Positions 16,069-23,801 of a stretch of DNA of 64,000 nucleotides are shown here, piece by piece (positions within the stretch are counted from its first letter, which is position 1; each line of letters opens with the position of its first letter). Below the pieces are notes generated by a model. It was given only the letters and a program-made list of their open reading frames with translations, had not been told where the DNA came from and ran no database searches. Source of the stretch: a virus. The stretch is taken from positions 1 through 64,000 of the IMG/VR virus record IMGVR_UViG_3300034520_000094; one strand, given 5' to 3'. The position numbers were made by a program, and so were the translations under genes.

Positions 16069-17325
16069 ATGGTTGAGAAAGCTGTGCTATCACGGATTTT
16101 GATTAGTAATGAATGGAGCGCAGTCATGGATAGGCGTGTAACCGAGGAGTTGTTTCAGGATGAAGAATGCAAGCGGTGTTTTAGGTTTATAGCCGAGTTT
16201 TATAGCAAGTACGGAAATGTGCCGTCGCTAGAGCTTGTAGAGGAGAACTTTAAGCAATTGCATTTGACGTATGCCAAAGAACCAGCAAATTTTTATATAG
16301 ATAAGATGGTTGAGAATTACGTTCGCAACAAGGGGTCAGAGTTGCTCATGTCTACTGCACGACACATAGTTGAAAGTCCTATAGCTGGGCTAGAGAAGTT
16401 GCAGAATGATGTGGCAAATCTGTCGATAGAGGCAATGCCGACTAAAGATGATTTTGTTGGGGCCACTGTGGAGGATAGATTAGCGCACTATTTGAAGATG
16501 AAGAATGCTGGTGGGATGGATGGCATGCCTACGCCATGGGAAGTACTTAATGAAGCAACGATGGGATTGCATGCAGGAGATTTTATTACAGTAGTGTCGA
16601 GGCCTGGGACTGGAAAGACGTTTATGCTAGTTTTGTTTGCGGAGTATGCAGTTCGCAATAAGCTGAAAGTCTTGTTTGTTTCCAATGAAATGTCGAATAC
16701 GCAGATAATGCAGAGATTTGATGCGATATATTTTAAGCTGCCATATAAGGAGTTGAGAGCAGGTCTGTTACCCGACGCTTTGGAGAAGGTGTATTTTGAT
16801 GGGCTTGAGGCTATGAAGAAAGATGTTAACATGATAGTAACACAAGATGTGCGTGGTGTTGCGTCGATAGGAAGTAAGATTGACCAGTATAAGACTGATT
16901 TGGTGTTAGTAGATGGAATGTATCTGTTGGCAGACGACCAAAATGGCCAAAGCAGGTGGGAGAGCATCTCGAATATAAGCAGGTCTTTGAAAAAGTTAGC
17001 CAGACAGAAGAAAGTTCCGATTATTGCTACGACTCAGTTTAATCGAGCGTCAGAAGTAGTTAAGATAGATAAAGTTACGCTAGCGAATCTTGGGTTTAGC
17101 GATAGTATAGGACAGGACGCAGATGTAGTGCTTGGGTTGTTCAGAACTAAAGATATGGAAATGAATAATGAACTGAAGATAAGAATGTTGAAAGTCCGAG
17201 AAGGTGAGCCGAAGGATTTCATGATTAAGTGGGATTTGCATAGCATGGATTTCAGAACGACTGAAATGTCAGACGAGGATTCGTTTTTGCCAGAAGACGG
17301 AGATGATTTCACGATTTCGTATTAA
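16069..17325 (+). CDS. dnaB: replicative DNA helicase, DnaB-like
   Basis: The preferred start is ATG 16069 with GGTGGTG at 16051-16057; an upstream in-frame ORF extension overlaps the loader gene and is unlikely. The 418-residue product has the DnaB N-terminal helical domain and a RecA-like core: Walker A SRPGTGKT (about 183-190), ATP-site segment LFVSNEM, Walker B VLVDGMYLL, the sensor stretch IIATTQFNR, and the C-terminal segment LKVREGEPKDF. The hexamer unwinds DNA 5' to 3' at the fork. An intrinsic terminator follows. Confidence 0.92.
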   Translation: MVEKAVLSRILISNEWSAVMDRRVTEELFQDEECKRCFRFIAEFYSKYGNVPSLELVEENFKQLHLTYAKEPANFYIDKMVENYVRNKGSELLMSTARHIVESPIAGLEKLQNDVANLSIEAMPTKDDFVGATVEDRLAHYLKMKNAGGMDGMPTPWEVLNEATMGLHAGDFITVVSRPGTGKTFMLVLFAEYAVRNKLKVLFVSNEMSNTQIMQRFDAIYFKLPYKELRAGLLPDALEKVYFDGLEAMKKDVNMIVTQDVRGVASIGSKIDQYKTDLVLVDGMYLLADDQNGQSRWESISNISRSLKKLARQKKVPIIATTQFNRASEVVKIDKVTLANLGFSDSIGQDADVVLGLFRTKDMEMNNELKIRMLKVREGEPKDFMIKWDLHSMDFRTTEMSDEDSFLPEDGDDFTISY

Positions 17326-17343
17326 GCAGATTTTGTTGAGTAT

Positions 17344-17374
17344 GTGAACTGTCAGTAGGATAGTTCGCTTTTTT
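17344..17374 (+). terminator. intrinsic terminator after dnaB-like gene
   Basis: GTGAACTGTC (17344-17353) pairs with GATAGTTCGC (17359-17368) using two G-T pairs, loop of 5, followed by six T residues. Confidence 0.85.
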
Positions 17375-17405
17375 AGCTAATTCTGCTCTTTAGTAAAATC
17401 CGCTC

Positions 17406-17434
17406 TTGACACAGATGGTAATATATGTTAGAAT
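17406..17434 (+). promoter_or_regulatory. early promoter P4
   Basis: TTGACA (17406-17411), 17-base spacer, TAGAAT (17429-17434), nearly identical to P1 over about 50 bases including the upstream TTTAGTAAAATCCG stretch. Drives the primase operon. Confidence 0.88.
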
Positions 17435-17470
17435 AAAAGAAAAAACAAAAAATGAGAAGGAGATAGGAAA

Positions 17471-17797
17471 ATGGACGAGAAAAAGAAGTGGAAAAAAGAA
17501 GAGATTAGAGAGTTGCTTGAGAAGAACGACAAAGCAGTAATGCGTGGATTGGTTGTGATTTATTCGTTGCAGACAGATTCAGAGCGGAGGATAGAAGAAA
17601 CGGCCGAGCATAATGGTGTAGGGTTCAGCGGGACTGACGCAAAGTTTCTGTCATCTTTAGCTAAGCAGGTATTAGAAAAAGGAAGATTGTCAGAAAAGCA
17701 GATGTTATATGCCAGAAAGAAAATGCTTAAATATGCTGGCCAATTGACTAAAGTCTCGAATGGACAGTTGCAGGTTGGAGAATTAGCTAAAAGATAG
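17471..17797 (+). CDS. conserved phage protein next to primase (108 aa), unknown
   Basis: ATG 17471 after GAAGGAGATAGG. The product is helical, with the features EKNDKAVMRGLVVIYSLQT, NGVGFSGTDAKFLSSLA and LSEKQMLYARKKMLKYAGQL. I recognise this pattern from many phages and mobile elements, where it is an unnamed conserved domain near replication genes, but I know of no assigned activity. The spaced acidic and aromatic residues do not match a catalytic site known to me. The primase GTG lies 11 bases downstream. Confidence 0.75.
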   Translation: MDEKKKWKKEEIRELLEKNDKAVMRGLVVIYSLQTDSERRIEETAEHNGVGFSGTDAKFLSSLAKQVLEKGRLSEKQMLYARKKMLKYAGQLTKVSNGQLQVGELAKR

Positions 17798-17808
17798 GTG
17801 GTGGAATA

Positions 17809-18828
17809 GTGAACAGCACTAGTATAGAGTTTGTGCTTAGCAAGATGGGAGTACGGGAAACGAAACGAAATGGAGAGTGGATAACAGCAAGTTGCCCGCT
17901 TGCTCCTTGGACACATGCTGGTGGTACAGATAGAAGGCCTTCGTTTGGGATTCGTGAAACGACTGGTATTTCAGGTGCTCATTGTTTTAGCTGTGGGTTT
18001 CATGGTGGAGTGCTTAGCCTGGTACGTACTTATGGCCAGTATGCAATGGAAGCTGGGTTAATGACTAATGAGGATGTGCGACAGTTAGAGGATTATGTAA
18101 TTCTGACTGAGGACGAGGATGTGGTAGATAAGCCAGTGAACAGGATTACGGAAGTTGTGATTCCAGAAAAGCTTAGAAAATGCCTTGGGCGAACACATCC
18201 GTATTTTGAAAAGCGTGGTATTACCGACGCAACGATTGAGAGGTGGAATTTAGGCTATGTAGAGGAATTTGAGGATGAACGAACGTTTACGACCATGTAT
18301 GACAGAGTTTTGTTTCCTGTCTATGAGAAGGAGGGATTACGTTATGAGCTAAAGGGAATTGTCGGACGTAGTGTAACTGGCGAAGAACCTAAGTACAAGA
18401 ATGCACCGCCAAATTTTAAGAAGGCACAGTATGTCTATGGCGGTTGGTTGGCCGAAGGAAAGACTAAGATTGCCGTTGTGGAAGGTCCTGTTGATTGCTT
18501 GGTGTTGAATCAGCATTTAGAAGCAGCGGGAATGAATGATATGTTTGCGGTAGCTTTGTTAGGAGCAGACCCCAGCAAAGCGCAGATAGAATGGTTGAAG
18601 GACCATGCAGATGAAGTGGTTTGCATGCTGGACAATGACCCAAGCGGGAAGCTAGGAAATAAGAAATTGATTGAATGGCTTGACGCTCATGTTATTGTAA
18701 CTGTAGTGCAGTGGAAAGACGAGCATAAAGACCCTGCTGATGCAGGTGCTTATGCTATTGAGATGTTAAAGAGCAGAAAGTTTGTGCTTGAGCATAAGAT
18801 AGAGCAAATGCTTAGAAATAGAAGATGA
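17809..18828 (+). CDS. DNA primase, DnaG-type (zinc-binding + TOPRIM)
   Basis: GTG start at 17809 after AGGTGGTGG. The 339-residue product begins with a zinc-binding domain (ASCPLAPWTH about residues 28-37 and HCFSCGFHGG about 61-70, giving C/H...C..C ligands), then a polymerase-basic region with YFEKRGIT and WNLGYVEEF, then a TOPRIM domain: VVEGPVDCL (acidic Glu), LLGADPS and MLDNDPSGKLGNKK. It lacks the C-terminal helicase-binding domain of bacterial DnaG, as is common in phages. It makes RNA primers for the fork with the DnaB-like helicase. Confidence 0.88.
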   Translation: MNSTSIEFVLSKMGVRETKRNGEWITASCPLAPWTHAGGTDRRPSFGIRETTGISGAHCFSCGFHGGVLSLVRTYGQYAMEAGLMTNEDVRQLEDYVILTEDEDVVDKPVNRITEVVIPEKLRKCLGRTHPYFEKRGITDATIERWNLGYVEEFEDERTFTTMYDRVLFPVYEKEGLRYELKGIVGRSVTGEEPKYKNAPPNFKKAQYVYGGWLAEGKTKIAVVEGPVDCLVLNQHLEAAGMNDMFAVALLGADPSKAQIEWLKDHADEVVCMLDNDPSGKLGNKKLIEWLDAHVIVTVVQWKDEHKDPADAGAYAIEMLKSRKFVLEHKIEQMLRNRR

Positions 18829-18843
18829 AAAGGAGTGTATAAG

Positions 18844-19776
18844 ATGAAGAGATTTACGACGAATAGAAATTTGATTATGGCGTACTTGAACGGGATTTGT
18901 GAAGAAGGGGTAACATGTAAAGGCCATCTGTATTTTAAGGGAGATGTTCTGTACAGCTATGGACCGCATTTCCCGTTGGCTGTAAAGAACGGCCCAGTGA
19001 TTATAGTAAATGCAGACCAGGCTAGCGTTACAACAAATGTTAGACATCGTGCATTGCTGTTTCAGGAAGTGCCGAATACGTATAGATTAGAAATTCCGTT
19101 TTCGGCTTTGGCTATGATGGCCAGGCATGTGTATCAAGAAACTGCTGTAATAGCAAAGGAGCTATGCATAATTGATTGGGAGCCTGACAGATATATAGAT
19201 ACTGGCAGAATAAGCGAGACGACAGGCGATAAGATATATGAACACGTTCTTGGAGGAGCGGTATTTACGTATAAAGGACGCTGGTTTGTTACTGGAATGG
19301 ATAGGTCAGGAGTAGACCCGAGAGGTTTGTTCTTTTTGACTGAGATTGACGAGAATCAGATTGACAAGTATGGAGAGCCTGCTAGTTGGCAAGAAGCGAT
19401 GGAGTTATTGAAGCCCGATGAAGTAAAGAAGTTTGAGAGAGATGGGTATGATGTTAGAAGGCAAGGAGAATGGTTTTTCGTTAAAGGTGGCTTTGGCAAA
19501 GATTTAGTAATGATAGATGATAATGCAGTTACTAGAAATTATGAATTAGTGCACAGAAGCGGGAAAGAACCCGCACATTTTGTATCAGAGGGATTTTTGG
19601 CCACGTCGCCGAGTGGGTCGTATCATGTAGTGAGAGGAATAGTTAAGCACAAAAGAAAAGAGCATAAGCAGTTGAAGTTGTACGATGTTGGAGAGAAGTC
19701 AAAGGACAGAAGTTGGTATGTTGCATATGAATCTGTTCAAGGTAATAGTTGGAAGGCAGGAGGCACAGTAGATTAG
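18844..19776 (+). CDS. conserved phage hypothetical protein (310 aa)
   Basis: ATG 18844 with AAAAGGAG at 18828-18835 is chosen over an upstream GTG lying within the SD region. The product opens with GHLYFKGDVLYSYGPHFPLA followed by VNADQASVTTNVRHRALLF, a pattern I have seen in uncharacterised phage proteins. The middle has TYKGRWFVTGMDRSG. The fold looks beta-rich with no catalytic triad or metal site that I can name. It lies in the replication operon between primase and MazG. Confidence 0.7.
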   Translation: MKRFTTNRNLIMAYLNGICEEGVTCKGHLYFKGDVLYSYGPHFPLAVKNGPVIIVNADQASVTTNVRHRALLFQEVPNTYRLEIPFSALAMMARHVYQETAVIAKELCIIDWEPDRYIDTGRISETTGDKIYEHVLGGAVFTYKGRWFVTGMDRSGVDPRGLFFLTEIDENQIDKYGEPASWQEAMELLKPDEVKKFERDGYDVRRQGEWFFVKGGFGKDLVMIDDNAVTRNYELVHRSGKEPAHFVSEGFLATSPSGSYHVVRGIVKHKRKEHKQLKLYDVGEKSKDRSWYVAYESVQGNSWKAGGTVD

Positions 19777-19777
19777 A

Positions 19778-20011
19778 ATGGATGCGAATGATAGAATAAT
19801 GCCTGGCACAGAGAATGAGCTACCGTATGGCCATAGTTATCAGTTGCTTAGAAAGAAAGGAAAGTTATGGAAGCATTGTTGTTATGCTGAAACACCAGAG
19901 GATGTTGATAGGTTGTTGAATGAGTATCGTATGACTCACCATGACGCATCGGCGTTTATGGTAGCTTTGCTGCCAAAGAAGTCTTGTAAGAAAGAAGAGA
20001 TGGAAAGATGA
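19778..20011 (+). CDS. small hypothetical protein (77 aa)
   Basis: Start one base after the preceding stop, without a clear SD, so translation is probably coupled. The 77-residue product contains YGHSYQLLRKKGKLWKHCCY and ETPEDVDRLLNEYRM, a compact alpha/beta protein rich in His and Cys. It overlaps the next gene by 4 bases. No family recognised. Confidence 0.6.
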   Translation: MDANDRIMPGTENELPYGHSYQLLRKKGKLWKHCCYAETPEDVDRLLNEYRMTHHDASAFMVALLPKKSCKKEEMER

Positions 20012-20268
20012 ATCTTGTAGTTGAGAATGGAAAGGTACTGAGCACAAAGGAGTTGTTTGGCAAGATGTGCGAAGTAAGTCCTACGTTACGTAATAGAATA
20101 AAAGCAGAAGATGTAGACGCCTTTGTTACTGGCAGGATAGACTGTGCAATATGCAGGTGTAATGGTTACGGAGTGTTTAAGTTGTTTCCTGCTGACGCAG
20201 AAATTGTCCAAGAAGGCGGGAAGAGATACATGCAATGTATGATTTGCGGAAAGTATTCGCATCTGTAG
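20008..20268 (+). CDS. small zinc-ribbon-like protein (86 aa)
   Basis: ATGA overlap with the previous gene. The 86-residue product carries a likely zinc site made of CAICRC and CMICG near the C-terminus (about residues 46-51 and 77-81). The N-terminal half is helical. Small zinc ribbons in phage early operons often bind nucleic acid or host polymerase, but there is nothing specific here. Confidence 0.65.
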   Translation: MNLVVENGKVLSTKELFGKMCEVSPTLRNRIKAEDVDAFVTGRIDCAICRCNGYGVFKLFPADAEIVQEGGKRYMQCMICGKYSHL

Positions 20269-20285
20269 AAATGGAGGATTGCAAT

Positions 20286-20651
20286 ATGGAGTTTGAGAAG
20301 GCACATGACGTTGACTTAGCTGATATGAGTTTTGACAAGTATCAGAAGCTAGCTAGTAGAACAGTAAACACCAATTTAAGCACAGATAGCATGATAGCTA
20401 ACTTTGCTTTGGGACTAGTTTCAGAAGGCGGCGAGGTTGGGGACATTGTTAAGAAGCAGTTGTTTCATGGCCATGCAGAAGATAAGGATAGTATACGAGA
20501 CGAGCTTGGAGATGTACTGTGGTATGTGGCGAACTTAGCTAGAGCGTATGGTATCTCGATGGAAGAGGTGGCCCGAAGGAACGTTGAGAAGCTGAAGAGA
20601 CGATTTCCCGACGGGTTTTCTGTTGATAGGTCAGTTAACAGAATAGAGTAA
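20286..20651 (+). CDS. MazG-like nucleotide pyrophosphohydrolase
   Basis: ATG 20286 with TGGAGG at 20272-20277. The 121-residue all-helical product has the MazG metal-site pattern: EGGEVGDIVKK supplies the first acidic cluster and IRDELGDVLWYVANLA the second (ExxD). MazG-type enzymes hydrolyse NTPs or dNTPs to monophosphates; phage copies may lower ppGpp or adjust dNTP pools. A terminator follows. Confidence 0.85.
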   Translation: MEFEKAHDVDLADMSFDKYQKLASRTVNTNLSTDSMIANFALGLVSEGGEVGDIVKKQLFHGHAEDKDSIRDELGDVLWYVANLARAYGISMEEVARRNVEKLKRRFPDGFSVDRSVNRIE

Positions 20652-20679
20652 GTGCAGAATATGATTGCATAGAATAAGC

Positions 20680-20709
20680 GGCGCAGCAATTAGCTGCGCT
20701 GTTCTTTTT
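20680..20709 (+). terminator. intrinsic terminator after mazG-like gene
   Basis: GCGCAGC (20681-20687) pairs with GCTGCGC (20693-20699), loop AATTA, then TGTTCTTTTT. A near copy occurs at 27418-27446. Confidence 0.88.
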
Positions 20710-20746
20710 AGCTAAAAACTTTTGCAATTTTTTATGAAATCTGCTA

Positions 20747-20775
20747 TTGACAAAGATTTCATTATATGATATAAT
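20747..20775 (+). promoter_or_regulatory. early promoter P5
   Basis: TTGACA (20747-20752), 17-base spacer, TATAAT (20770-20775), preceded by an A/T-rich tract (TTTTTTATGAAATCTGC) that recurs at P6 and P8. Confidence 0.88.
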
Positions 20776-20816
20776 GATACCATAATAAACTAATAAATAG
20801 AAAGGATGTGCAAGAG

Positions 20817-21101
20817 ATGTGTTATGGAAAACGGGATGTAGATGTGAACAGGAAGAGTTATGATATGATAATAGAAGAACTTGACAGGCGTGGAATCCAG
20901 ACAGACGAGGTAGTTTATAGTCTTTGTATAGAAGATGTTATCACTGTTCTTGCAGACAAAGGTTGGTTGGCTGGGTTAGACGCAGACCAAGTATTGGAGT
21001 TAAGTGAGTTTGTTAGGGCCAAGTTAGAAATACCGTGGGATGAATACGTAGCAGAGTTGCTTAGTAGCCACCCAATAATAGAAGTTATGAAAAAATGCTA
21101 A
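20817..21101 (+). CDS. small early protein (94 aa), unknown
   Basis: ATG 20817 preceded by AAAGGATG; the upstream in-frame GTG at 20808 lies in the SD. The 94-residue product is acidic and helical, starting MCYGKRDVDVNRKSY. The phrase IIEELDRRGIQTDEV followed by LCIEDVITVLADKGW suggests a helix-turn-helix-like bundle but not a known domain. It is expressed alone from P5, and promoter P6 follows within 35 bases. Confidence 0.7.
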   Translation: MCYGKRDVDVNRKSYDMIIEELDRRGIQTDEVVYSLCIEDVITVLADKGWLAGLDADQVLELSEFVRAKLEIPWDEYVAELLSSHPIIEVMKKC

Positions 21102-21132
21102 AAACTTTTTTTAATTTTTATGAAATCCGCTA

Positions 21133-21161
21133 TTGACAAAGAACTTGTTATATGATATGAT
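21133..21161 (+). promoter_or_regulatory. early promoter P6
   Basis: TTGACA (21133-21138), 17-base spacer, TATGAT (21156-21161), embedded in the same flanking sequence as P5 and P8. Confidence 0.85.
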
Positions 21162-21207
21162 TATATCATAATAAAAAACTATTAAAAAATGAGAAGGAGA
21201 TAGAAAA

Positions 21208-21486
21208 ATGATAAACATGAACATGAACAAGAAAGAGATAGAGAAAAGGATAGAGAGCATAGAATCAGCAATCAAGATACTAAAGGAAAGAAGTATTGAG
21301 CACCAAGATGCTATAGCAAAAAACAATGACCTGTTAATGACTGAGACAGACGTTGAGAAGCGCAAAGCTCTTGAAGCCGAGAACGAGCAATTAGTTTCCT
21401 ATATAGTTACGTTTAGGGAAGTAATTGATAACGAGACCAAGAATTTAGAAGAGTTGAAAGCTAAGTTAGCACAGATGAATGACTAA
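21208..21486 (+). CDS. coiled-coil small protein, paralogue A (92 aa)
   Basis: ATG 21208 after GAGAAGGAGATAG. The 92-residue product is almost entirely heptad-like helix (KRIESIESAIKILKER, then KRKALEAENEQLVSYIV, then NLEELKAKLAQ). It is clearly homologous to the gene at 27562: same length, shared core KALEAENExLVxYIV. Both follow the same promoter cassette. A small coiled coil could be an anti-host or scaffolding early protein; nothing more can be said. Confidence 0.75.
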   Translation: MINMNMNKKEIEKRIESIESAIKILKERSIEHQDAIAKNNDLLMTETDVEKRKALEAENEQLVSYIVTFREVIDNETKNLEELKAKLAQMND

Positions 21487-21545
21487 TTGGCCAAGAGAAT
21501 AGAAGAAATAAGATAAAAGTTAGAAAAAGAAAGGACGTGTAAAAG

Positions 21546-21650
21546 ATGGGATTTGGTAAGGAACAGTTAAAGGTAACAGGAATAACGAATAGCAAGAAGA
21601 TGCCCCTCAGACGAGGGGCATTTTTGGATGAAGGAGGTGATTTGCTATGA
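21546..21650 (+). CDS. 34-aa leader ORF containing a terminator hairpin
   Basis: ATG 21546 has a good SD (AAAGGACG at 21530-21537). The frame runs 34 codons (MGFGKEQLKVTG...) and its TGA overlaps the next gene's ATG (ATGA at 21647). A strong terminator hairpin (21601-21625) lies wholly inside the frame and is translated as MPLRRGAFLD. This is the layout of a leader peptide or attenuator: a translating ribosome would melt the hairpin and allow read-through to the DUF2958-like gene. It may instead be a plain small gene. Confidence 0.6.
   Translation: MGFGKEQLKVTGITNSKKMPLRRGAFLDEGGDLL
21601..21625 (+). terminator. terminator/attenuator hairpin inside leader ORF
   Basis: TGCCCCTC (21601-21608) pairs perfectly with GAGGGGCA (21613-21620), loop AGAC, then five T residues. 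It is G/C-rich in an AT-rich region. Confidence 0.85.
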
Positions 21651-21937
21651 AGTTGTTAACGAAAGAGTTAGAAGCCAAGCTGCCGAGATTGTACAAAGGA
21701 ACTCAGATTGCGTACGTTAAGTTTTTTACGCCATGGTCTAATTGGACATGGTATGCTTGCGAGTATGACCCAGAGGAGAAAGTGTTCTTTGGATATGTAG
21801 AAGGTTTAGAAAAGGAATGGGGCTACTTTAGCTTACAGGAGCTAGAATCAGTTAGAGGACCTTGGGGACTAAAGGTTGAGAGAGATATGTATTTTAGCCC
21901 AAGAGTAGTTGGAGGTGAAACATATGAGCGTTGCTAA
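21647..21937 (+). CDS. DUF2958-family protein
   Basis: ATG 21647 with AAGGAGG at 21631-21637. The 96-residue product follows the DUF2958 pattern along its length: LLTKELEAKLPRLYKG, WTWYACEYDPEEKVFFGYV, EWGYFSLQELESVRGP and GLKVERDMYF. This family is found on plasmids and phages and has no established activity known to me. The next gene overlaps its 3' end by 14 bases. Confidence 0.85.
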   Translation: MKLLTKELEAKLPRLYKGTQIAYVKFFTPWSNWTWYACEYDPEEKVFFGYVEGLEKEWGYFSLQELESVRGPWGLKVERDMYFSPRVVGGETYERC

Positions 21938-22562
21938 TGTTGTGTATAGGAAAGAGATAAATGACGTAAGGTTGACGGTATATGAAGATGTTAACCCAGA
22001 ATCGCCAAGAAGTTGGTCAAATATTGGAACTATGGTATGCGGGCATAGGAAGTATAAGTTAGGGGATAGGAATATTGGTGCTGACAGCAAGTATAGAAAT
22101 TGGGATGAATGGCTTCAGGGTGAAGTATTGAGGCCCAACGGTGGCGAAGACAATGTTGTGTATTTGCCTTTGTATTTGTATGACCATGGTGGACTTGCAA
22201 TTAGCACAACAGGTTTTGGAGACTCGTGGGACAGCGGACAAGTTGGATGGATTTATGTAACTAAAAGGCAGTTTGACAAAAAGGATGTGCATCATGATTA
22301 CGAGCTTATGTTCAGCGAGGAAGCAAAGAAGAGGACACGAGAGCTTTTGCAGAAGGAAGTTGAATTGTATAATGATTATTTGCAAGGGAATGTATATGGA
22401 TTTGTATTGGAGCAGAAAAAGACATGTGATTGCTGTGGGGCTGTAAGGTACGAAGAGATTGAGTCATGCTGGGGATTTTACGGTGATGGGGCAATAAAGG
22501 ATATGAAGAATAGCGTGGCAGTTGAGTATCAGCCATTGTTTGCTGCAATAGAGGAGGAATAG
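21924..22562 (+). CDS. conserved mobile-element protein (212 aa), unknown
   Basis: ATG 21924 with GGAGGTG at 21911-21917. The product has a conserved-looking N-terminal half (SPRSWSNIGTMVCGHRKYKLGD, VVYLPLYLYDHGGLAISTT, WDSGQVGWIYVTKRQF) that I have seen in uncharacterised phage and plasmid proteins, and a C-terminal CDCCGA metal-site-like knuckle. It is partnered with the DUF2958 gene. No enzyme activity can be assigned. Confidence 0.7.
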   Translation: MSVANVVYRKEINDVRLTVYEDVNPESPRSWSNIGTMVCGHRKYKLGDRNIGADSKYRNWDEWLQGEVLRPNGGEDNVVYLPLYLYDHGGLAISTTGFGDSWDSGQVGWIYVTKRQFDKKDVHHDYELMFSEEAKKRTRELLQKEVELYNDYLQGNVYGFVLEQKKTCDCCGAVRYEEIESCWGFYGDGAIKDMKNSVAVEYQPLFAAIEEE

Positions 22563-23330
22563 ATGATGGGTTTAGATTGGCATTCAGTGATTAAGGCAAC
22601 GATAGAGTATCACGAAGAGTACATTCGTAGATATTACGCTGAAGAGTTGGAAAATGGTGAGGACCTGGAAGACCTGATTAAGAAATATGCTCCGAATGTA
22701 ATGAAGCCCTGTTCCAAGGTTGGAGCACAGCGTATGAGGGATTTGCCAGATTTTGATAAGCGGATTGAAGACGAGTTGGCAAGATGGAAAGAGAAAGCTG
22801 CAAAAGAGAAGGAGCGGGGTGAAGATTGCGACTCACGATTTGTTGATTTCTGGGAGAAGATGACCGTTGAGGAGCTGAAGAAGTTGGACGGAGACAAGTG
22901 GTTCTGTGATACATGTCCGTTTTTGGCCCAGTTGAATGGGGCTGATGCAACTGGCAACATGTTTATTGGTATTACTGTTGAGTCCTGCGATTTCCGTGGA
23001 AAAAGGATAAGTGCGGATGAAGTGCTTTCGGAAAGTCTGCGGGAAGAAGCATATGAGGAGCACGACATCGAAGGGATGTTGGAGTATGCAGATAGGTTGG
23101 AAGAAGAGTTGACTAGACTTCGTGGTGGACCTGCTTTGGAGAAGCAGAGTTATCAAGATTACTCGAAAGAGTTTGACGAGGACATATGGATGCAGATAAC
23201 GAAGGAACCGAAGCTGACTGAAGAAGAGTATGAAAAGATTACGCATTGGCGGGAAGAGAATTTGCTTCAGGCGATTCATTGGCTTAGAACATGTGCGAAT
23301 AACGGTATTGAAATGAGAACAAGTTATTAG
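22563..23330 (+). CDS. conserved MGLDW-type phage protein (255 aa), unknown
   Basis: Two ATGs (22563, 22566) follow AGAGGAGGAA. The product begins with the MGLDW sequence found in a group of unannotated phage and plasmid proteins, continues with long charged helices, and has a cysteine cluster (WFCDTCPFLAQL, then VESCDFRG) that may bind metal. The C-terminal part is helical (TEEEYEKITHWREEN). It is probably co-translated with the upstream gene. Unknown role. Confidence 0.65.
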   Translation: MMGLDWHSVIKATIEYHEEYIRRYYAEELENGEDLEDLIKKYAPNVMKPCSKVGAQRMRDLPDFDKRIEDELARWKEKAAKEKERGEDCDSRFVDFWEKMTVEELKKLDGDKWFCDTCPFLAQLNGADATGNMFIGITVESCDFRGKRISADEVLSESLREEAYEEHDIEGMLEYADRLEEELTRLRGGPALEKQSYQDYSKEFDEDIWMQITKEPKLTEEEYEKITHWREENLLQAIHWLRTCANNGIEMRTSY

Positions 23331-23347
23331 AAAGAGGAGGAATAGTT

Positions 23348-23695
23348 ATGAAGAAGTATTTTGAAACAAGTGGTAGTCCAGTAGAGATTAAGATTAGCAC
23401 AGGATATGAGCTTGGTGGGCAGAACTATTTTACTGGTACAGTAGGCCAGCGAGGGTACTACTTGTATGCACAGCCTGTTGAGAGAAGTGCTAGTGCTGGT
23501 GGGTTTAGATGTGAGTCTACGATGCTGTTTTCCGGATTTAAGGTTTTGCTTGTTCCTACGAAACGTAAGAGTAAGAAGGCAGAAGAGCAGGCAGAGGAAA
23601 TGGCAAAAGAACAGGCGTATTATTATGCTCAACAGTTAGCAAGCCAGGAGGGGCTAGAGCTGACTGGTATCGTAGATGATGCGGAAGAATTTTAG
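23348..23695 (+). CDS. hypothetical protein (115 aa)
   Basis: ATG 23348 after AGAGGAGGAATAG. The N-terminal 75 residues are predicted beta (GGQNYFTGTVGQRGYYLYAQPVE), followed by a Lys/Glu-rich helix (about 78-105) and an acidic tail. It has a compact early-protein size with no known motif. It is the last gene before promoter P7. Confidence 0.6.
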   Translation: MKKYFETSGSPVEIKISTGYELGGQNYFTGTVGQRGYYLYAQPVERSASAGGFRCESTMLFSGFKVLLVPTKRKSKKAEEQAEEMAKEQAYYYAQQLASQEGLELTGIVDDAEEF

Positions 23696-23703
23696 ATTAG
23701 AGC

Positions 23704-23732
23704 TTGACACAGAAAGTAATATCTGATATAAT
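23704..23732 (+). promoter_or_regulatory. middle promoter P7 (ssDNA-binding protein)
   Basis: TTGACA (23704-23709), 17-base spacer, TATAAT (23727-23732). A short inverted repeat GGTA...TACC follows at about 23741-23758 and could be an operator. Confidence 0.85.
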
Positions 23733-23801
23733 GAAAATAAGGGTAACTATTTAGTACCTGAAAAATAAGATGGCTCAAAGAGGCCGAAAGGAGAAAGAAA
23801 A

